DNA of 64,000 nt from Psychroflexus curvus (GTDB lineage Bacteria > Bacteroidota > Bacteroidia > Flavobacteriales > Flavobacteriaceae): positions 40,564-104,563 of the forward strand of contig NZ_JAIQZF010000009.1 of the NCBI RefSeq assembly GCF_020164585.1, written 5' to 3'. Numbering within the stretch: the stretch's first letter is position 1; the number at the start of each line of letters is the position of its first letter. The notes below the pieces were generated by a model. That model ran no database searches, had not been told where the DNA came from, and was given only the letters and a program-made list of their open reading frames with translations. Below, one piece after another: positions 16,958 through 24,868 of this stretch. Both the position numbers and the translations under genes were made by a program.

Positions 16958-18325
16958 TTATTTTTCAAAATTTGTAAATGGAGTATTGATGATTTTTTCG
17001 ATTTCTGCTTTGGAATTGATGATGTCCAGCATGGACTGTAAAAGTTCGTTTTGTGCTGTGTATAATTGCTGTTGCGCTTGTCTTAGTTCAAAACTAGAGG
17101 CCACACCTTCTTTAAACTTCACCTGGTTTTTATATTCTATGCGCTCGGCGAGTTCTAAATTTTTCTTGGCTAAATCATAATTATCGACTGCGAATTCAAA
17201 ATTGCTCTTAGCCGTATTCAGCTGAAGTTTAATTTGATTGATAGCCTGAGTTTTCTGGGTTTCAGCCTTTTTCATCTCAATCTTCGCCTTTTGTGTCCTT
17301 GCACTGCGCTGGAGCGAACTGAAAATAGGAACATTCAGACTTACTCCGATGGTTGAAAATTCATACCATTCTGCTCGGGAGGAAAAGAATTCAAAATCAT
17401 CACCAAAACTTGTTTGCCCGTAATTGGCAAAAGCTGAAAGACTGGGTAAAGCTTTGCTTTTCTCCAGCTTCATTTCCAGCTCCCTCTGTTTGACCAAATT
17501 GTCGGCGATTTTAAATTGAATGGTGTTTTCTACCTGAAGGTCATCAGTCATGTTTTCTGCTTGCAGTGCCTCTTTGTTGGCCAGGCTTTCTAAATCTTCC
17601 AATAAAATCACTTTCGTAGAAACAGGTAATCCCAGTACCATATTGAGGCTTTCTGTAGAAATATCTCTCATGCGTTTGGCATTTTTCAACTGACTCTGTA
17701 GCTGCTGAAAGGTAATCTGCAATTGCTCTACGTCTTCTTCTTCGGCTAAGCCATTTTCATAAATCTTACGAGTTTCGTATACGTTTTTCTCAGCGGTTTT
17801 AAGATTGCTTTCTATGATTCCGATGGAATTTTGCGTGAGTAAAACGTTGCCATAAGCACTTACTACATCTTTTCTCACGTCAAGCTTGGTTCTGGTTTCG
17901 TTATTATCAGAATACTTAAGAAAGGTTTTAGCAGCCTGCAAAGCAACAATATAAGATCCATCAAAAATCAACTGATTCAAGGTGACAGAAGCATTCATGT
18001 TTTGTTTTGGAGAGAACTGAACTGGCACAAAAGTTCCGGGTTCGCCGCCAACTATCTCCCCAGGAAGTGGTGTTTGCCTTATAATGGGATTGTATTCATA
18101 ATTAAGCGCACCATCTATTTGTGGCAAACCGTCGGCCGTGGTTTCCCATTTTTGTTTGAGCGCAATAGCGACATCACGTCTGGCATTGATGGTGGCATAA
18201 CTGCTGTCAATCGCAAAATCTATCGCCTCCTGAAGCGTGAATTCATAACTTTTGGGTGGTTCTGTCTGTTGTGCAGATAGTCCCAAAAAAGTGAATAGGA
18301 GTAAGCCTAAACTAATTTTTTTCAT
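16958..18325 (-). CDS. TolC-family outer-membrane efflux channel
   Basis: A 455-residue outer-membrane factor with a signal peptide (MKKISLGLLLFTFLGLSAQ) and the two internally repeated halves of the family, each with long amphipathic helices (LQEAIDFAIDSSYATINARR near the start; the second half near 255-440). It provides the outer-membrane exit duct for the pump encoded by the next two genes. Its ATG overlaps the stop of the tetR gene by 4 bases, so regulator, channel, adaptor and permease form one operon. Confidence 0.92.
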   Translation of the reverse strand: MKKISLGLLLFTFLGLSAQQTEPPKSYEFTLQEAIDFAIDSSYATINARRDVAIALKQKWETTADGLPQIDGALNYEYNPIIRQTPLPGEIVGGEPGTFVPVQFSPKQNMNASVTLNQLIFDGSYIVALQAAKTFLKYSDNNETRTKLDVRKDVVSAYGNVLLTQNSIGIIESNLKTAEKNVYETRKIYENGLAEEEDVEQLQITFQQLQSQLKNAKRMRDISTESLNMVLGLPVSTKVILLEDLESLANKEALQAENMTDDLQVENTIQFKIADNLVKQRELEMKLEKSKALPSLSAFANYGQTSFGDDFEFFSSRAEWYEFSTIGVSLNVPIFSSLQRSARTQKAKIEMKKAETQKTQAINQIKLQLNTAKSNFEFAVDNYDLAKKNLELAERIEYKNQVKFKEGVASSFELRQAQQQLYTAQNELLQSMLDIINSKAEIEKIINTPFTNFEK

Positions 18326-18927
18326 TCTAAGAGTTGTTTTTCAAGTTCGATAAGGCGTTGGTGGCCTTTGGTGTCTACGATGCTTCGCAGATGGTATTTT
18401 AGAAATTCTTCGTAAAGTTCTTTGGGGGTGAGGTGGCTGTCTTTGAAGAGTTCTTCATCTTTCAAGTTCAACATACCGGCGATGTAAATTCTGCAAGTGA
18501 AGACTTTATGAATGTCTTTTCTATAGTAACCTTCGTCAACGCCTCGTTCAATATTTCTGCCAATGCAGTCCTCCATTTTACAAACTTGAGACTCTCGCAT
18601 TTTGGAATAAATCCTGGGATAGTATTTCTGAAACTGAAACTGTGGTGAGGTTTTTTCGTTTTTTAGACGTTTCATCACCACGCGCTTAATCTCTATCATT
18701 TCTTCGATGGGATCGAGACTTTTTAACTGAACCAAATCAATTTCAGCATGAATGCGGTCTCGAATGAAGTAGGCGACCTGCTCCACCAGGTCCGACTTGT
18801 TTTTGAAATACTCGTAAATGGTTTTTTTGGACACGCCGAGTTCCTGGGCCAGATGGTCCATAGTGACGCTTTTGAAACCGTATTCCAAAAACAAATCTCC
18901 TGCTTTATGTAAAATTTCTTCTTTCAT
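18322..18927 (-). CDS. TetR-family repressor of the efflux operon
   Basis: A 201-residue regulator taken from the ATG at 18927 (MKEEILHKAGDLFLEYG), which is the usual TetR opening; 13 codons upstream look noncoding. The helix-turn-helix lies at about residues 20-45 (FKSVTMDHLAQELGVSKKTIYEYF). It is the first gene of the efflux operon and probably controls the whole unit, including itself, in response to a ligand bound by its C-terminal domain. Inverted repeats at 18950-19003 in front of it are candidate operators. Confidence 0.92.
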   Translation of the reverse strand: MKEEILHKAGDLFLEYGFKSVTMDHLAQELGVSKKTIYEYFKNKSDLVEQVAYFIRDRIHAEIDLVQLKSLDPIEEMIEIKRVVMKRLKNEKTSPQFQFQKYYPRIYSKMRESQVCKMEDCIGRNIERGVDEGYYRKDIHKVFTCRIYIAGMLNLKDEELFKDSHLTPKELYEEFLKYHLRSIVDTKGHQRLIELEKQLLE

Positions 18928-18949
18928 TTCAATGCGCAAAACTACACAT

Positions 18950-19003
18950 GGAAACTTTAAATACAATAATAGTTTCCAAAGTTTTACTTTAATTTAACTT
19001 TGG
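18950..19003 (-). promoter_or_regulatory. Inverted repeats upstream of tetR, candidate operators
   Basis: Two dyads lie just upstream of the tetR start: GGAAAC (18950-18955) with GTTTCC (18972-18977), and CCAAAGTT (18976-18983) with AACTTTGG (18996-19003). The second is a perfect 8-bp inverted repeat with 12-base spacing and overlaps a weak -7 element. Their place fits a self-regulated TetR operon; binding is inferred. Confidence 0.5.
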
Positions 19004-19144
19004 ATTATTTAAAAACCGAATCCAAAACCCATTTTTCAATCAACTTAGTCAAATACCCCTTCTACTCAAGTTTATCTTCAACGAAGCTAAAGGGCTTGAG
19101 AAAATACCGGATTATGATTTCTGATGAAGAAATCTATTTTAAAA

Positions 19145-19176
19145 AATAAAGCCAGCTATTTGAAGCTGGCTTTATT
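19145..19176 (-). terminator. Rho-independent terminator of the blaI-M56 operon
   Basis: AATAAAGCCAGCT (19145-19157) pairs over 13 bases with AGCTGGCTTTATT (19164-19176). On the minus strand it is followed by a T run, 27 bases after the TonB-domain stop codon. Confidence 0.85.
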
Positions 19177-19202
19177 AATTAGGATGAAATTAAATCCGAG
19201 TT

Positions 19203-20819
19203 TTATTCACCTGAAATTTGGAAGGTAATCGGTAAAGAATAAAGTACGCCGACTTTTTCACCTTCATGCTCACCTGGCTTTATTTGAGGAAGTTCGCCAA
19301 CAACACGTTTGGCTTCGACTTCAAGTTCAGGTTTTGCAGCTCTTGCTCTTACATTGACGACTTTACCCATCTTATCAATTTTAAATTGCACATAGACTCG
19401 GTTTGTTCCTTTGAGACCTAACTCTTATGCCAAACCAATATCAAAATCTTTATTGACGAATTCGCTAATCTTCTTGCTCATACATGCTTTACGCTCTTCA
19501 TTGGTTCCTAAGTTTTCACAGCCTGGAAAGACAGGCACGTTCTCGATAACAGAAAAGGGAACGCTACCTGTATTATCGATTTTTTCTCTTTCTGTTATTT
19601 CAGTTTTAGGGTTGTTTTGTTCCTGCAAGTACTCTTCATAAGTTTGAGTTTTCAGCTTTCGAAATGCCTCTGTATCTGTCATGGACATTTTGTTTTCATC
19701 AGAACTTTCTTCGTCCATCTTTTCAGCCATGAGAATCATAAACACATTTCGTCTGTAAAAGTCTTCTTTGGAGTTGATTTCTCTATAAGTGGTTAGTCTG
19801 AATTTAGCTGGCATATCATCAGAAAACATCCCATATTTAGCGACAGCTTCTTTAAGTTCTTCGATATACTGAGTTCGTAACTTTTCAGCTTCAGCTTCTT
19901 CTGTGAGTTGCTGGATGTCTTCCTGCGTTTCTTCCTTACAAGCGGTGTAAGTCAGCATCAGGCCTAGTAGCGGCAAAATCAGCAGATATTTTAATAAATG
20001 TTGTGGACGTGAGTTTTTCTTTTGTAACATCATAAGTCTTTGTTTTAATTGTGAATGATTAAAAAATGAATGTGAAAATTCGAAATTCCTGGTGCCAAAA
20101 GCCTGGTTGAGCAAGCTTTGCGCGTAATCTCGTTTGTTGAGGTCTTTGGCAGCAACGGCATCGGCCTGGAGCTCGTGAACTAGCACTAATTCTTGCTTAA
20201 GCCAGTGGTGAGCGGGACTTACCCAGCATAACAGGCGTAGAAATTCAGTAAAAAATAAGTCTACCGCATGATGGGAGCGGGCGTGCTCCAACTCGTGAGC
20301 CATGACTTTTGCTCGCTGGGTTTCAGGAATCTTGTCGCCAATAAAAATGGAATTCCAAAAGGTAAACGCGTTTTCAGAAGCTTCCAGTTTGTAGCAGGGC
20401 ACGTCATCGATATAACGTTCGAAACGGGCTTTCTGTGTCATTTGCTTCAGTTTCCAATAGCCTATACTGAATTTGACAGCGAAAAAACTAATGCCTGTAA
20501 GATAGACAAGCTTAAGCATAGCATCCAGACTCCATGTGCTCGTCTGGGGCTCAGTGTTTGCGCCTGAAGCGATTAAATTCACTTCTTCACCCATCATAAA
20601 ATAAGATTGAAGCTGGGCAACCGCAGGACTGCTGGTTTCTTCAGCCCCAAAACTGAAAGCCAAAAAGCTGAAATCGAGTAGGGGAATGAGGAAGGAAAGC
20701 ACGGCAGTGACGAGTAGGTAAATTCTATTCTGCGTGTAAAAGGTCTCTGTTTTGAAGAGCAAATACAGCCCCAAAAAGCAGGTTTGGAAAAGAATAACAT
20801 CTAATAGATACCACCACAT
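19203..20819 (-). pseudogene. M56 (BlaR1-type) peptidase with TonB C-terminal domain, split by a stop codon
   Basis: The frame from 20819 encodes 464 residues: about four N-terminal membrane helices, the zinc-peptidase motif HELEH (residues 175-179) with a further SPAHHWLKQELVLVHELQAD segment, one more membrane helix (about 285-300) and a long cytoplasm-distal region. A TAA at 19425-19427 ends it, but the same frame stays open for 74 more codons to 19203 and encodes a TonB C-terminal domain (GTNRVYVQFKIDKMGKVVNV ... YSLPITFQI). The full frame would be 538 residues, the usual M56-TonB architecture of Bacteroidota. One nonsense change therefore separates the two domains; the M56 part may still work. 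The ATG shares its A with the blaI stop. Confidence 0.83.
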
Positions 20820-21181
20820 TAGTCCCTGGTTTTATCAAGTTCTTTTAAAATGCTTTCCAAATCTTTCGTGCTCATGTTCTTTTCTTTCACAAAAAAGGAA
20901 ACCATATTTTTAAACGATCCTTCAAAATAGGAATTGACCATTTTCTTCATCGTTGCTTTTTGATAAGTGTCTTTATCGATCAACGCAAAATATTTAAAAC
21001 CTCTTCCTTCCTTTTCGTGACCCACAAATCCTTTATCTTCCAGAATTCTTACGATAGTGGAAGTGGTGTTGTAAGCGGGCTTAGGCTCAGGCATGTCTTC
21101 GATAAGTTCTGCAACGCGGGCTATCCCTTTTTGCCATAAAATCTGCATCACTTCTTCTTCTGCTCTTGTTAATTGTCTCAT
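20819..21181 (-). CDS. BlaI/MecI/CopY-family repressor
   Basis: A 120-residue winged-helix repressor (LTRAEEEVMQILWQKGIARV, then PAYNTTSTIVRILEDKGFVGHEKEGR). In the Bla/Mec systems such proteins repress until a membrane M56 sensor peptidase cleaves them. The M56 gene follows with a TAATG overlap, so the two form a sensor-repressor operon. Here the sensor gene is cut by a stop codon between its peptidase and TonB parts. Operator-like dyads lie directly upstream at 21204-21245. The signal sensed is unknown; no beta-lactamase gene is nearby. Confidence 0.93.
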   Translation of the reverse strand: MRQLTRAEEEVMQILWQKGIARVAELIEDMPEPKPAYNTTSTIVRILEDKGFVGHEKEGRGFKYFALIDKDTYQKATMKKMVNSYFEGSFKNMVSFFVKEKNMSTKDLESILKELDKTRD

Positions 21182-21203
21182 GATCTTAAATTTTATAAAG
21201 GCA

Positions 21204-21245
21204 AGTTAAACTAAAATAATAGTTTAACTACAATAATAGTTGTTA
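21204..21245 (-). promoter_or_regulatory. Tandem dyads upstream of blaI, candidate BlaI operators
   Basis: AGTTAAACTA (21204-21213) is followed by its exact reverse complement TAGTTTAACT (21220-21229) after six bases. A second dyad overlaps it: TAACTA (21225-21230) with TAGTTG (21237-21242). Both have the ACTA/TAGT half-site form of BlaI-type operators and lie 23-64 bases upstream of the blaI start. Confidence 0.6.
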
Positions 21246-21902
21246 AAGTTTTATCTTTTTAATCTAACGGACTATCTATATCGTAGATTTTTTACTTCGC
21301 TACTCTAGATTCCACGCCTAAGGCTGGCAGGCAGAATGGCTATGCCGAGTGTCATTCCGAGGAAAGAGAAACGACGAGGAATCTTTTTATATCGATTTCT
21401 TCAATGCTTTTCGACAGTTGAGATTCATCAGTCGACTTTAGTCTCCTTCTGAATGACAGTGTTGCTTGTCATTCCGACGATAGGAGGAATCTCTGTGTCA
21501 TGTTATGCTTTAATGCTTTTCGACAATGAGATTCATCAGTCGACTTTAGTCTCCTTCTGAATGACAGTGTTGCTTGTCATTCCGACGATAGGAGGAATCT
21601 CTGTGTCATGTTATGCTTTAATGCTTTTCGACAATGAGATTCTTCACTGCGCTAGTTTCCACGCCTAAGGCGGACAGGCAGAATGACAAGCTCGGTAGAT
21701 AAACATTTACATTTTAAAAAAATCATTAGGTTTGTGTCAAAAAGAGATTGGATAAGTGTTATTATGTATCCAATAAGAAATTTCAGATTAGAAATCGTGT
21801 TTTTTGTCTTCTTGAGCGCAGTCAAAAGATTGATAAGAATCTCGACTGCGCTCGATTTGACAATTTTCAAGAAGCAATTATAGTTTAAAATAAAAACAAA
21901 GT
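21246..21902. repeat. Noncoding repeat region between blaI and phzF
   Basis: About 650 bases hold no credible gene. Two exact 108-bp units lie in tandem (21421-21528 and 21529-21636), with partial units on both sides. They contain the phrase GTCATTCCGACGATAGGAGG, typical of dispersed intergenic repeats in this phylum. At 21814-21853 GAGCGCAGTC and GACTGCGCTC form a 10-bp inverted repeat with a 20-base spacer. Short GCCTAAGGC dyads occur at 21317 and 21664. Frames on both strands here are chance. Confidence 0.8.
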
Positions 21903-22694
21903 ATGGCTATTATTTATCAGGTTGATGCGTTTACCGATGAGCTGTTCAAAGGCAATCCGGCAGGAGTGATGTTACTGGAAAATGAGTTTCTGGAAGAGAA
22001 GCTGATGCTGAATATCGTAAAGGAAATGAATGTGTCGGAGGTGGCTTTTGTGTTACCAAAGGAAAATCACTTCGACATTCGTTTTTTTACACCCAAAGCG
22101 GAAGTACCGCTTTGCGGACACGCGACTTTATCGGCGGCTCACATTTTATATGAATTAGATTTAGTTTCAAAATCAGAATCCATTGTGTTTCAGGCTCCCA
22201 AAGATCAATTGGAAATCAGTTTTACTCCGGATGGCTATCAGATGAAATTCCCGGAATATATATTGGATCCGATTTCAACCTCCAACTGGTCTGAAGCTCT
22301 CGGTATTCAAGTAAATAGGGCTTTTGAAGTGACCAACGACTGGACCATGCTGGTTTTAGAATCTGAAGAAGAACTGGTCAATTTCAAGCCCGATGCCAGG
22401 CTGCTTCAAAGTTTAAGTCTGGGACAAAGCATTTTTACAGCAAAATCAACCTCAGAAGAAAGAGATATCGTGTGTAGATGTTTTGTACCTAATCTTAATA
22501 TTTTGGAAGATCCTGTAACGGGTTCTGCGCATTGTGCGCTTGGGGTGTACTGGGCTGAGGTTTTAGGCAAAACCTCTTTAAAGTCAGAACAAATTTCGGA
22601 ACGAAAAGGTCAGCTGAGGCTAGAGATGAAAAACGATAGCGTCTACATCTTAGGTCAGGCTAAAACCGTGTTTAAGGCTGAGTTTTATTTGTAA
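21903..22694 (+). CDS. PhzF-family isomerase/epimerase
   Basis: A 263-residue protein of the PhzF family, cytosolic isomerases with a diaminopimelate-epimerase-like fold. The conserved points are visible: YQVDAFTDELFKGNPAGV at the start, the catalytic Glu in MNVSEVAFV (about residue 45), GHATLSAAH, and DPVTGSAHCALGVYW near residue 200. In other bacteria members isomerise DHHA in phenazine synthesis, but most, as probably here, stand alone and have unknown substrates. Its last 33 bases, including the stop, are repeated exactly at 23292-23324, across a toxin-antitoxin pair. Confidence 0.9.
   Translation: MAIIYQVDAFTDELFKGNPAGVMLLENEFLEEKLMLNIVKEMNVSEVAFVLPKENHFDIRFFTPKAEVPLCGHATLSAAHILYELDLVSKSESIVFQAPKDQLEISFTPDGYQMKFPEYILDPISTSNWSEALGIQVNRAFEVTNDWTMLVLESEEELVNFKPDARLLQSLSLGQSIFTAKSTSEERDIVCRCFVPNLNILEDPVTGSAHCALGVYWAEVLGKTSLKSEQISERKGQLRLEMKNDSVYILGQAKTVFKAEFYL
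22662..22694 (+). repeat. Direct repeat, copy 1: functional 3' end of phzF
   Basis: The final 33 bases of phzF, stop codon included, recur without a mismatch at 23292-23324. The two copies bracket the antitoxin and toxin genes. The identity ends exactly at the stop codon. Confidence 0.95.
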
Positions 22695-22715
22695 AGATTT
22701 AAATTAATAAATTAG

Positions 22716-22723
22716 TATATTTG
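22716..22723 (+). promoter_or_regulatory. Candidate promoter of the parDE-like pair
   Basis: TATATTTG matches TAnnTTTG and lies 14 bases before the antitoxin start codon. A TTTG at 22688-22691, inside the phzF tail, is at a longer than usual distance (24 bases), so the -33 element is uncertain. Confidence 0.45.
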
Positions 22724-22737
22724 GTAAAAGCATTACA

Positions 22738-22980
22738 ATGAGTATAGAAACAAGGAAACTAGAATTTATTCGGGAGTTTTTAAAACTTCAGAATGAACAA
22801 TCAATTTCAAAATTTGAAAAAATATTACAAATAGAAAAGGATTATTCAGCTCATAATAAAGTTGAATCAATGTCAGCCCTTGAATTAAATGCTCGAATTG
22901 ATAAATCGATGGAAGATTCTAAAAATGGAAAACTAACCGAAGCAAATGATTTATTAGCAGAAATTGAAAAGTGGGAGTAA
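22738..22980 (+). CDS. Antitoxin of a type II toxin-antitoxin pair
   Basis: An 80-residue acidic, helical protein with no cysteines or membrane segment (MSALELNARIDKSMEDSKNGK in the middle, DLLAEIEKWE at the end). It resembles the small antitoxins that pair with ParE/RelE toxins in Bacteroidota, but the DNA-binding family was not identified with certainty. The next gene, a ParE-like toxin, starts inside its last codons, as expected for a coupled pair. It sits between two copies of the phzF tail. Confidence 0.75.
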   Translation: MSIETRKLEFIREFLKLQNEQSISKFEKILQIEKDYSAHNKVESMSALELNARIDKSMEDSKNGKLTEANDLLAEIEKWE

Positions 22981-23288
22981 AAATAATTTGGACAGATTTT
23001 GCAAAGGCTGAACTCAAGCAAAACTTTAAATATTTAAAAGAGAATGCGAGTCTGAGAGTTGCGAAAAATGAAATCAAAAAAAATGTTTTTCAGACCTTAA
23101 GATTAAAAGACCAGCCAGAAATTGGACAACTTGAGCCAATGTTGAAAGGTAGAAAAATCCAATTCCGTTATCTATTACATCAATCTTATAAACTAATCTA
23201 CTGGATAAATATTGATCAAAATCAAATTGAAATAATGGATGTCTTTGATACGCATCAGTTTCCTGAAAAGATTAAAAGGACTAAATAA
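22971..23288 (+). CDS. ParE/RelE-family toxin
   Basis: A 105-residue basic protein with the RelE/ParE fold outline: VKIIWTDFAKAELKQNFKYL at the start, an internal Arg-rich strand (GRKIQFRYLLHQSYKLIYWI) and the closing VFDTHQFPEKI found in many Bacteroidota ParE proteins. ParE toxins act on DNA gyrase; RelE ones cut mRNA; the sequence alone does not decide. The start is a GTG that overlaps the antitoxin by 10 bases. The frame is intact. Only 3 bases separate its stop from the second copy of the phzF 3' end. Confidence 0.85.
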   Translation: MGVKIIWTDFAKAELKQNFKYLKENASLRVAKNEIKKNVFQTLRLKDQPEIGQLEPMLKGRKIQFRYLLHQSYKLIYWINIDQNQIEIMDVFDTHQFPEKIKRTK

Positions 23289-23291
23289 AGC

Positions 23292-23324
23292 AAAACCGTG
23301 TTTAAGGCTGAGTTTTATTTGTAA
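23292..23324 (+). repeat. Direct repeat, copy 2: detached phzF tail
   Basis: An exact 33-base copy of the phzF end directly after the toxin gene. It is followed by a hairpin (23328-23357) in the place where a phzF terminator would be expected, so this copy is likely the original end of phzF. Confidence 0.92.
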
Positions 23325-23327
23325 TAT

Positions 23328-23357
23328 AATAGCCCACGGTTTAAACTCTGGGCTATT
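23328..23357. terminator. Hairpin between convergent genes
   Basis: AATAGCCCA (23328-23336) pairs with TGGGCTATT (23349-23357). It overlaps the stop codon of the minus-strand gene and has no strong T run on either side, so its function as a terminator is likely but not certain. Confidence 0.55.
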
Positions 23358-23703
23358 TATAAACCGACCGCCAGTATACCTTTTGATAACTGCGTTCGAC
23401 CACGCGTTGAATCAGGCGTTCCAGGAAATCCTCGTGAGCCATCAGTCGCTGAATTTCATTCTCATGAATATCGATTCTGTAAAGCAAATGAATAAAACTC
23501 GAGGTTTTTTGATGCATGAGTTCAGAAAAAATCGGATTTAAGCCTTCCCACAATTCTTCAGGGGTGATGTTGGTATTCAATTCAATTTCGGTAAGACCCA
23601 CCAAAGCCAGATCTTTATTGAGTTGCAAAATCAACTGTTTCCAGGTCTCAGCGTACTTTTCTGGTGCACTGGTAATAACGGAAAGTTGCTGAGGAATGCT
23701 CAT
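23353..23703 (-). CDS. Conserved-looking hypothetical protein downstream of polyprenyl synthase
   Basis: A 116-residue soluble, helical protein of unknown family (MSIPQQLSVITSAPEKYAET at the start; LMAHEDFLERLIQRVVERS near the end). It begins directly at the base after the polyprenyl synthase stop codon (TAAATG), so the two are in one operon and are probably translated together. Nothing suggests a catalytic site. The link to isoprenoid synthesis is by position only. Confidence 0.7.
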   Translation of the reverse strand: MSIPQQLSVITSAPEKYAETWKQLILQLNKDLALVGLTEIELNTNITPEELWEGLNPIFSELMHQKTSSFIHLLYRIDIHENEIQRLMAHEDFLERLIQRVVERSYQKVYWRSVYK

Positions 23704-24681
23704 TTACATTTTACGGTTCATAAGATTAGTCCCAAACTCTTTAAGGAATTTCTTGCCTGTCTCAGACACCTGCATTTGTTCCAGGTGTTTAAAAGCCTCT
23801 TCGGTGTAGGCTTTTATCTTTTCGGTAGTTGCTGCTTTGGCGCCGGAGTCTTCGAATATTTGTTTGGCGGTTTCAATTTTGCTTAAAGGTTCTTCAGGGG
23901 AGATGGTATACAAATGCCTGAGTTGGTCTGCACTGCTGGAATCTGCAAGCTCGAGTGCTTTTAGATATAGGTAAGTTTTCTTATTTTCTATAATATCACC
24001 GCCTATTTGTTTTCCAAAAACAGCCTGATCTCCAAAGCTGTCCAGATAATCATCCTGTATCTGAAAGGCAATACCGAGCAACCTTCCGAACTCATATATT
24101 TTATCCTGTACCTCTTCAGAAGCATTGCTTACAATGGCTCCCATTTTTAAGGCTGCTCCTACGAGCACAGCGGTTTTATATTCGATCATTTTTAGATACT
24201 CCTCGATAGTGACATCATCGCGCTCTTCAAAATCGACATCATACTGCTGACCTTCGCAAACCTCCATAGCCGTTTTGGTAAAGAGTTTGGCCAAGGGTTT
24301 GAAATGTTCAGCAGGATAATTTTCAAACAGCTGATAAGCATTGATCAGCATAGCATCTCCAGATAAAATACCGGTGTTGATGTCCCACTTTTCGTGGACG
24401 GTTTGCTTACCTCTTCGCAAAGGCGCATCGTCCATAATATCATCATGAACCAAAGAAAAATTATGGAAAATCTCAATCGCCAAAGCTGCATTCATCGCCT
24501 TTTCACGCCCCCCGCCAAAAATATCTGCACTCATTAAGACCAAAACAGGTCTTAGGCGTTTACCGCCAAGCTGTAAGATGTATTCTATAGGTTCATATAG
24601 GTTTCTCGGCTCTTTTTGAGGGAGTTGAGCTTCCATAAAAGAAAGGAAAGACGTTTTGTAAGCTTCTAAATCCAACATCAA
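23704..24681 (-). CDS. Polyprenyl (trans-isoprenyl) diphosphate synthase
   Basis: A 325-residue all-helical prenyltransferase that extends allylic diphosphates with isopentenyl diphosphate. The first Asp-rich motif is DDIMDDAPLRRG (about residues 80-91), the second is QDDYLDSFGD (about 203-212), and the basic substrate loop GGKRLRPVLV is at about 34-43. The chain length of the product cannot be read off reliably; farnesyl/geranylgeranyl and octaprenyl forms are all possible. Products would feed menaquinone, carotenoid or cell-wall lipid synthesis, and the precursor pathway (mevalonate) is encoded at 60.7-62.9 kb in the same window. Confidence 0.92.
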   Translation of the reverse strand: MMLDLEAYKTSFLSFMEAQLPQKEPRNLYEPIEYILQLGGKRLRPVLVLMSADIFGGGREKAMNAALAIEIFHNFSLVHDDIMDDAPLRRGKQTVHEKWDINTGILSGDAMLINAYQLFENYPAEHFKPLAKLFTKTAMEVCEGQQYDVDFEERDDVTIEEYLKMIEYKTAVLVGAALKMGAIVSNASEEVQDKIYEFGRLLGIAFQIQDDYLDSFGDQAVFGKQIGGDIIENKKTYLYLKALELADSSSADQLRHLYTISPEEPLSKIETAKQIFEDSGAKAATTEKIKAYTEEAFKHLEQMQVSETGKKFLKEFGTNLMNRKM

Positions 24682-24831
24682 TTTTTTCGGTAAAAATAAA
24701 TTATTAAAGCGATCTACACCCTTTTTTTGAAAATTGTTAAGTCTTGATTTTCAATTTTGTTTATGTTTTAATGGAGTCTAACATGAAATGATAAATTTAT
24801 TTCAAAAAAGCCTTGTTTTGGATAGAAATCG

Positions 24832-24839
24832 TAATTTTG
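24832..24839 (+). promoter_or_regulatory. Candidate promoter of sucAB
   Basis: TAATTTTG matches TAnnTTTG and lies 29 bases before the chosen sucA start at 24869. It falls inside a longer in-frame extension, which supports the downstream start. Confidence 0.5.
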
Positions 24840-24868
24840 TCTTACACTTTACTAGATGTAATTTTAAT

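Noticed and set aside
19425..19427. Programmed readthrough or recoding at the M56 stop codon
   Set aside because: The codon is TAA, no stem-loop of a recoding type is evident behind it, and a simple nonsense change explains the data.
21421..21650. Tandem repeat as a CRISPR array
   Set aside because: The units are 108 bp and contiguous, without unique spacers, and no cas gene is near.
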